From: Clostridia bacterium
Lineage (GTDB): Bacteria > Bacillota_A > Clostridia > Christensenellales > Aristaeellaceae
Direction of reading: 5' to 3'
Assembly (NCBI GenBank): GCA_017398245.1
Contig: JAFQGN010000341.1
Span: 1 to 9,304, forward strand
Length of the DNA: 9,304 bases
Below the pieces are notes generated by a model. That model did no database searches. It was given only the letters and a program-made list of their open reading frames with translations, and was not told where the DNA came from. Positions 6,004 through 9,304 of the stretch are shown in pieces. The stretch's first letter is position 1. Each line of letters opens with the position of its first letter. The translations under genes and the position numbers were made by a program.

Positions 6004-6383
6004 GGCAGAGCCACCCCCCAGAGTTTATTTAAAGAAAAAATGACGACGGGCTTCCCGCCGATGGCGGGTGGGAGCGAAAGGGCGCTGGGCGAAACGAGCA
6101 CAAGCGCGTCCATTTCCGGCGAGGCCAGATAGCGCGCGCACTGGGCATGCAGCCGGGCGCGGGGAACCCTGCCCTTTTTGATCTCGATACCCACCCTGCC
6201 GCACAGAAAATCGATGCGGCAGCGGGGGGCGACGGGGGCTTCGTGCTTTGCCGAAAGGCCGGCGGCGGAAAGGGCCTGCGCGACGGCATCGTGCAGCTCG
6301 TATTCTTCGGGCATGGCCTTGGCAATGCGGATGGCCGAGAGCGCGCCGAGCACGGACTGAATTTCCTGCGGATACGCCTTCAC
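6000..6383 (-). CDS. Small PD-(D/E)XK nuclease-like protein
   Basis: The preferred start is GTG 6383-6381 (127 residues), because GGGAGGGAG lies a few nt upstream. The in-frame ATG at 6422 has no ribosome binding site and overlaps a TATAAT box. Numbered from this GTG, the protein shows E29 in a helix (YELHDAVAQAL), then CRIDFLCG with D58, then VGIEIKKG with E67 and K69, then Q81 in a helix and a strand LVLVSP. This E, D, E-x-K, Q order is the catalytic signature of PD-(D/E)XK nucleases of the Holliday-resolvase/VRR type. The whole protein is about the size of one minimal nuclease fold. It is followed without a gap by the SNF2 gene (TGA 6002-6000 overlaps the helicase start), so the two products probably act together. 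The fold is inferred from motifs only. Confidence 0.75.
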   Translation of the reverse strand: MKAYPQEIQSVLGALSAIRIAKAMPEEYELHDAVAQALSAAGLSAKHEAPVAPRCRIDFLCGRVGIEIKKGRVPRARLHAQCARYLASPEMDALVLVSPSALSLPPAIGGKPVVIFSLNKLWGVALP

Positions 6384-6420
6384 GGCCGTCTCCCTCCCTT
6401 CCCGGATATCGGTATGTTCC

Positions 6421-6426
6421 ATTATA
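6421..6426 (-). promoter_or_regulatory. Predicted -10 box of the nuclease-helicase operon
   Basis: A perfect TATAAT reads on the minus strand at 6426-6421. No convincing -35 is seen at 16-18 nt, where the sequence is GC-rich (ACAGTC at 17 nt). Transcription would start near 6414, about 30 nt before GTG 6383 and downstream of the ATG at 6422, so that ATG would not be in the message. Confidence 0.45.
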
Positions 6427-6452
6427 CATCATTTTTCGCGCGCGACTGTTAT

Positions 6453-6464
6453 ATTCCATGGAAT
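6453..6464. promoter_or_regulatory. 12-bp perfect palindrome in the divergent promoter region
   Basis: ATTCCATGGAAT is a perfect palindrome between the -10 box of the minus-strand operon and the -35 of the plus-strand gene. Its place fits an operator read by a dimeric regulator, but no regulator gene is visible nearby. Confidence 0.3.
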
Positions 6465-6479
6465 TTAAGGCGGCGCGCC

Positions 6480-6508
6480 TTGCACGGAATGGTACGAAAT
6501 GTTAAAAT
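6480..6508 (+). promoter_or_regulatory. Predicted sigma-A promoter of the L,D-transpeptidase gene
   Basis: TTGCAC (6480-6485), a 17-nt spacer and TAAAAT (6503-6508) form a plausible promoter, with transcription starting near 6515 and a leader of about 58 nt. A 6-bp hairpin AAGGCG/CGCCTT (6467-6481) abuts the -35 box. Confidence 0.55.
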
Positions 6509-6572
6509 ATGATATTGTCGCCGTATGTCCCCATGCGGCCTGTGTATCGTATTTTTTGAGGAGGACCCTCTC

Positions 6573-9140
6573 ATGCATTTCAAAGCAGGTAAAAGCAAAA
6601 AATGGATCGTTCTGCTGGCCGCGCTGATCGTGCTGGCTGTCGGCCTGTGCGCGACGGCCTTTGCCGAGCCGACGAGGGTGGGCTATATTTCCGCCCTGCG
6701 CACGCTGGACGGCGAGCCTGTCGCCGGGGAGACGACCCGGTACAAGCTGTCTATCCGCCAGAGCGGACAGGTGACGGCTAAGCTGACCGACAAGACCACC
6801 GGCAGCGTCGTGACCGTGCTGGACCAGTACTACGGTTCGGCCCAGAACATCCTTTTGCAGATTCCCGCTGAATACAACGCCGAGGGCCGCTCCTATTCGC
6901 TGGACGTGCAGCTGAGCCGCAACGGCATGATCAGCGGCAGCGCGAACCACAGCTATACCATCGCAAAGCCCGAGGCGAACATCAGCGCCCTTTCCGTGAG
7001 CGCATCGTTCCGTCCGGCCATCGGCGAGCAGTTGAACGCATCGTTCACTCTGCCCTATCCGGCACAGGTGACCGCCGTTGTGAAAAAGGGCGGGCAGAGC
7101 ATCGCCACCGTTGCCGAAAACTGCGCGTTCCCGGCGGGCACTTCCAGCCTGGTATGGAGCGGCTGCGATTATTACGGCAAGGTCTGCTCCGAAGGCCAGT
7201 ATTCGTTTGAACTGTACTGCGTGAACGAGGCAGGCACAAGCCCGGTCGTCGCCGCTGCGTTCCAGATTATGGGCGATGCGGACAAGGCCATCGGCGGCCG
7301 TGTGGACGGCGCGATCACGTCGGTCGTGCTGCCGCAGCAGCCTGCAGACGGCGAAGAGCCCGTATTTTACCTGAATTGCGCCTCTGCGGGCCGGTACACG
7401 CTCAAGCTCAGGAACATGACCACCGGCGCTTCCCTGAAAATGACGGGCAACGCGCAGGCGGGCCTGAACGAGGTCAGGATCGCCTCCGCGGCCATCGGCG
7501 GGCATGAATACCGCATGCAGATGGTTCTGCAGGGCGCTTCTTCCGGCAAGGCGGAGATCAGCTACACGGTGCATATCGATCCGCCGTCCATTTCCGTGAG
7601 CGCGCCTTCCTCTGTGCAGGCGGGCTACGGCGCGGCGATGCCCATCCAGTATACCACGGGCACTTCCGGCACGGTAGTGCTCTACATCATGGACGAGAGC
7701 CACACGCAGACCTATGCCGCCATCTCTCTGCCCGGAGTGCAGGCGGGCAGCGGCGTCGCCTACTGGAACGGCAAGGATCAGGCGGGCAATATGCTGCCCA
7801 GCGGCACCTATCACGTGGTGGGCGAGGCCATCAACCACATCGGCAAGATCTTCTCCCACGCGGCAGAGTTCACCTACGCTGGCAAGCTCGAAAGCCTGGG
7901 CACCCCGCAGGCGGCGGGCACGATCGCCCTGTTCGCCCCGGCAGACGACCCGCAGCCGGCTGAGAGCACGCCCATCCGCATGCGGCTGCAGATCACCTCT
8001 CCCGGCACGCTCAAGATCGTCCGGCGCGATCTTTCTACCGGAAAGACGCTGACGGTGTACAACGCGTATGCCTCCGCCGGCATCAAGACCGTGACCATGC
8101 CCGGAGAATATTTCGACGCGGCCTCCTACGAGCTGGAAGCCACCCTTACCGCAAACCGAAAGGTGACCGGCCGCGCGTTTGCCTATGTGCAGCCGCGCCT
8201 GGTGCCTGCGAAGATCGAAAACTTCGTCTGCTCGGACACGTTCGATACCAAATGGGGCGAGGCGTATGAATTCTCGTTCGATACCGCCTCTACCGGCTAT
8301 CTGTACGTGCGCGTTGAGCGCGACGGGCAGATCATCCGCAATATCAAAAACGGGCAGTACTGCACCGCAGGACACTACGCCTATCTGTGGGACGGGCGCG
8401 ACGACAGCAAAAAGACGGTCGAATCGGGCAATTACCGCATCAGCGCGGTATACATCGACAAATACGGCAATTATTCCAACCATGTGGTGCACGATCTGCA
8501 GTTCACAAGGCCGGAATACCCCGAAGGCGTGTACGGCTACAGCATCGTGGGCCTTGGCACGCACAAGACGCCCATCTACATTTACAACAAGCCCGAGGGT
8601 TCCACCATCGGCGTGACGTACGGCATTTCCGCCACCTTTAAGGTGATGGAAGATCTGGGCGACTGGCTGTTTGTGGAGACCTCCGGCATGCGCGGCGGCC
8701 CCATTCAGGGCTATGTGCGCGCAAACCGCCTGCAGAAGGTGACCGTCACCTCCCCCTACCGGATTGAGGTGTGCATCCGCAAGCACGGAACAAACGCGCA
8801 GACGATGTTCGTCTACAAAAACGACGAGCTGATCGACCAGTTCAAGATCTCCTCGGGCATGGTCGAGGGCACCACGCCCACCGGCACGTTCTGCCTGATG
8901 AACCGCAAGCCCTATTTTAACGTGCTGGGCACGAGCGGCATCTGCTGGGACACGCTGCGCGTGGTGGGCGGCGTGTGCATCCACCGCATTCCCGAGATCA
9001 ACGGCAGCTACAAGACCACCGAGCCCCTGCTGGGCACGCCCGCTTCCCACGGCTGCGTGCGTGTGCCGGTGGAAAAATCCAAATGGCTGTATGAGGAAAT
9101 GCCGGATACCACACCCATCATCATCTACACCAACAAATAA
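6573..9140 (+). CDS. Secreted L,D-transpeptidase with six Ig/FlgD-like modules and an SH3-like domain
   Basis: The start is ATG 6573, set by AGGAGG at 6559-6564 with an 8-nt spacer; an in-frame ATG at 6525 lacks such a site. The 855-residue product has a Sec signal peptide (K4-K10 basic, hydrophobic 11-29, likely cleavage after AFA at 31). Six beta-rich modules follow as three A-B pairs: about 37-132/134-233, 247-337/338-437 and 449-541/542-647. Each B module carries a FlgD-like turn, clearest as WNGKDQAGNMLPSGTY (398-413) and WDGRDDSKKTVESGNY (606-621). An SH3-like domain (about 655-722) leads to the YkuD domain (727-853), with H804, H826 and catalytic C828 in ASHGCVRV (824-831). It should cross-link peptidoglycan by 3-3 bonds or attach proteins outside the membrane. 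It is divergent from the nuclease operon and probably functionally separate. Confidence 0.92.
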   Translation: MHFKAGKSKKWIVLLAALIVLAVGLCATAFAEPTRVGYISALRTLDGEPVAGETTRYKLSIRQSGQVTAKLTDKTTGSVVTVLDQYYGSAQNILLQIPAEYNAEGRSYSLDVQLSRNGMISGSANHSYTIAKPEANISALSVSASFRPAIGEQLNASFTLPYPAQVTAVVKKGGQSIATVAENCAFPAGTSSLVWSGCDYYGKVCSEGQYSFELYCVNEAGTSPVVAAAFQIMGDADKAIGGRVDGAITSVVLPQQPADGEEPVFYLNCASAGRYTLKLRNMTTGASLKMTGNAQAGLNEVRIASAAIGGHEYRMQMVLQGASSGKAEISYTVHIDPPSISVSAPSSVQAGYGAAMPIQYTTGTSGTVVLYIMDESHTQTYAAISLPGVQAGSGVAYWNGKDQAGNMLPSGTYHVVGEAINHIGKIFSHAAEFTYAGKLESLGTPQAAGTIALFAPADDPQPAESTPIRMRLQITSPGTLKIVRRDLSTGKTLTVYNAYASAGIKTVTMPGEYFDAASYELEATLTANRKVTGRAFAYVQPRLVPAKIENFVCSDTFDTKWGEAYEFSFDTASTGYLYVRVERDGQIIRNIKNGQYCTAGHYAYLWDGRDDSKKTVESGNYRISAVYIDKYGNYSNHVVHDLQFTRPEYPEGVYGYSIVGLGTHKTPIYIYNKPEGSTIGVTYGISATFKVMEDLGDWLFVETSGMRGGPIQGYVRANRLQKVTVTSPYRIEVCIRKHGTNAQTMFVYKNDELIDQFKISSGMVEGTTPTGTFCLMNRKPYFNVLGTSGICWDTLRVVGGVCIHRIPEINGSYKTTEPLLGTPASHGCVRVPVEKSKWLYEEMPDTTPIIIYTNK

Positions 9141-9148
9141 TCGTTCCT

Positions 9149-9184
9149 TCGCCCCGGCGATCATTTCGGCGGGGCGATATTTCC
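9149..9184 (+). terminator. Probable intrinsic terminator after the L,D-transpeptidase gene
   Basis: An 8-bp stem TCGCCCCG (9149-9156) and CGGGGCGA (9170-9177) encloses a 13-nt loop, which itself can form a short CGA/TCG stem. TATTTCC follows, a weak T-rich tract. It lies 8 nt after the TAA and before the next ribosome binding site. Confidence 0.6.
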
Positions 9185-9205
9185 GAAAACAGGAGGCAAA
9201 CGCGC

Positions 9206-9304
9206 ATGAAGGCGTATCTTATGGAAAAATCTGCCCGGATGGGCCGCGCGCTGAGCGAAAGGCAGGCGGAGCAGATCTGCGCATATCACGAGATCCTGAT
9301 CGAA
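9206..9304 (+). CDS. rsmG: Start of RsmG (GidB), 16S rRNA m7G527 methyltransferase
   Basis: The first 33 codons run off the right edge. ATG 9206 is preceded by AGGAGG (9191-9196) with a 9-nt spacer. The segment ALSERQAEQICAYHEILIE (residues 15-33) matches the N-terminal helix of RsmG, where the family has L-S-x-x-Q-x-x-x-x-x-x-Y-x-x-L-x-E before the W-N-x-x-x-N-L-T motif that would come next. The methyltransferase domain is outside the window, so the call rests on this helix alone. The enzyme methylates N7 of G527 in 16S rRNA. It marks the right end as housekeeping chromosome. Confidence 0.75.
   Translation, partial: MKAYLMEKSARMGRALSERQAEQICAYHEILIE

Noticed and set aside
6573..6660. Lipoprotein signal in the L,D-transpeptidase (C26)
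   Set aside because: The residues before C26 (AVGL) do not form a lipobox, and an AFA cleavage site follows at 29-31.
6465..9164. 899-codon minus-strand open frame opposite the L,D-transpeptidase gene
   Set aside because: It is Arg/His/Ala/Gly-rich without motifs, overlaps the promoter and terminator of the plus-strand gene, and is a frame shadow.

Overview
This window looks like chromosomal DNA of a GC-rich, uncultured-type Firmicute (Clostridia; Christensenellales or Oscillospirales would fit). The reasons are strong AGGAGG-type ribosome binding sites, sigma-A-like promoters, a modular L,D-transpeptidase with SH3-like and FlgD-like domains, an rsmG start, and GC-rich hairpin repeats of a kind I associate with such genomes. 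The taxonomic call is inference; no rRNA or other taxonomic marker is present.

Layout. Positions 1-6422 hold five minus-strand genes. In transcription order they are: a small PD-(D/E)XK nuclease-like protein (6383 to 6000), overlapping the start of an SNF2-family helicase/translocase (6003 to 4054); a 414-bp gap with a degenerate tandem repeat and a promoter; a MotA/TolQ/ExbB-like three-helix channel protein with a long cytoplasmic helical tail (3639 to 2098); a 465-bp gap of hairpin repeats; a MotB/OmpA-like protein with a very long coiled-coil stalk (1632 to 445); a 333-bp gap of related hairpin repeats; and the first 37 codons of a small membrane-anchored protein (111 to 1). Positions 6573-9304 are on the plus strand, diverging from a shared promoter region: a secreted 855-residue L,D-transpeptidase, a probable terminator, and the start of rsmG (16S rRNA methyltransferase).

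The most interesting reading is that the minus-strand genes form an undescribed Zorya-like anti-phage system. Zorya pairs a MotAB-like membrane motor (ZorA with a long cytoplasmic tail, ZorB with a peptidoglycan-binding domain) with cytoplasmic effectors; the type I effector ZorD is an SNF2-type helicase with nuclease activity. Here the motor pair sits beside an SNF2 ATPase whose nuclease is a separate, translationally coupled small protein, and no ZorC-like gene is visible. The large gaps, the separate promoter of the channel gene and the repeat-filled spacers are arguments against a single operon, so the link is a testable inference.

The intergenic regions also deserve attention. At least three modules recur around the motor genes. 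One branched hairpin occurs twice with compensatory base changes that keep its stems, which points to a structure selected as RNA or single-stranded DNA.
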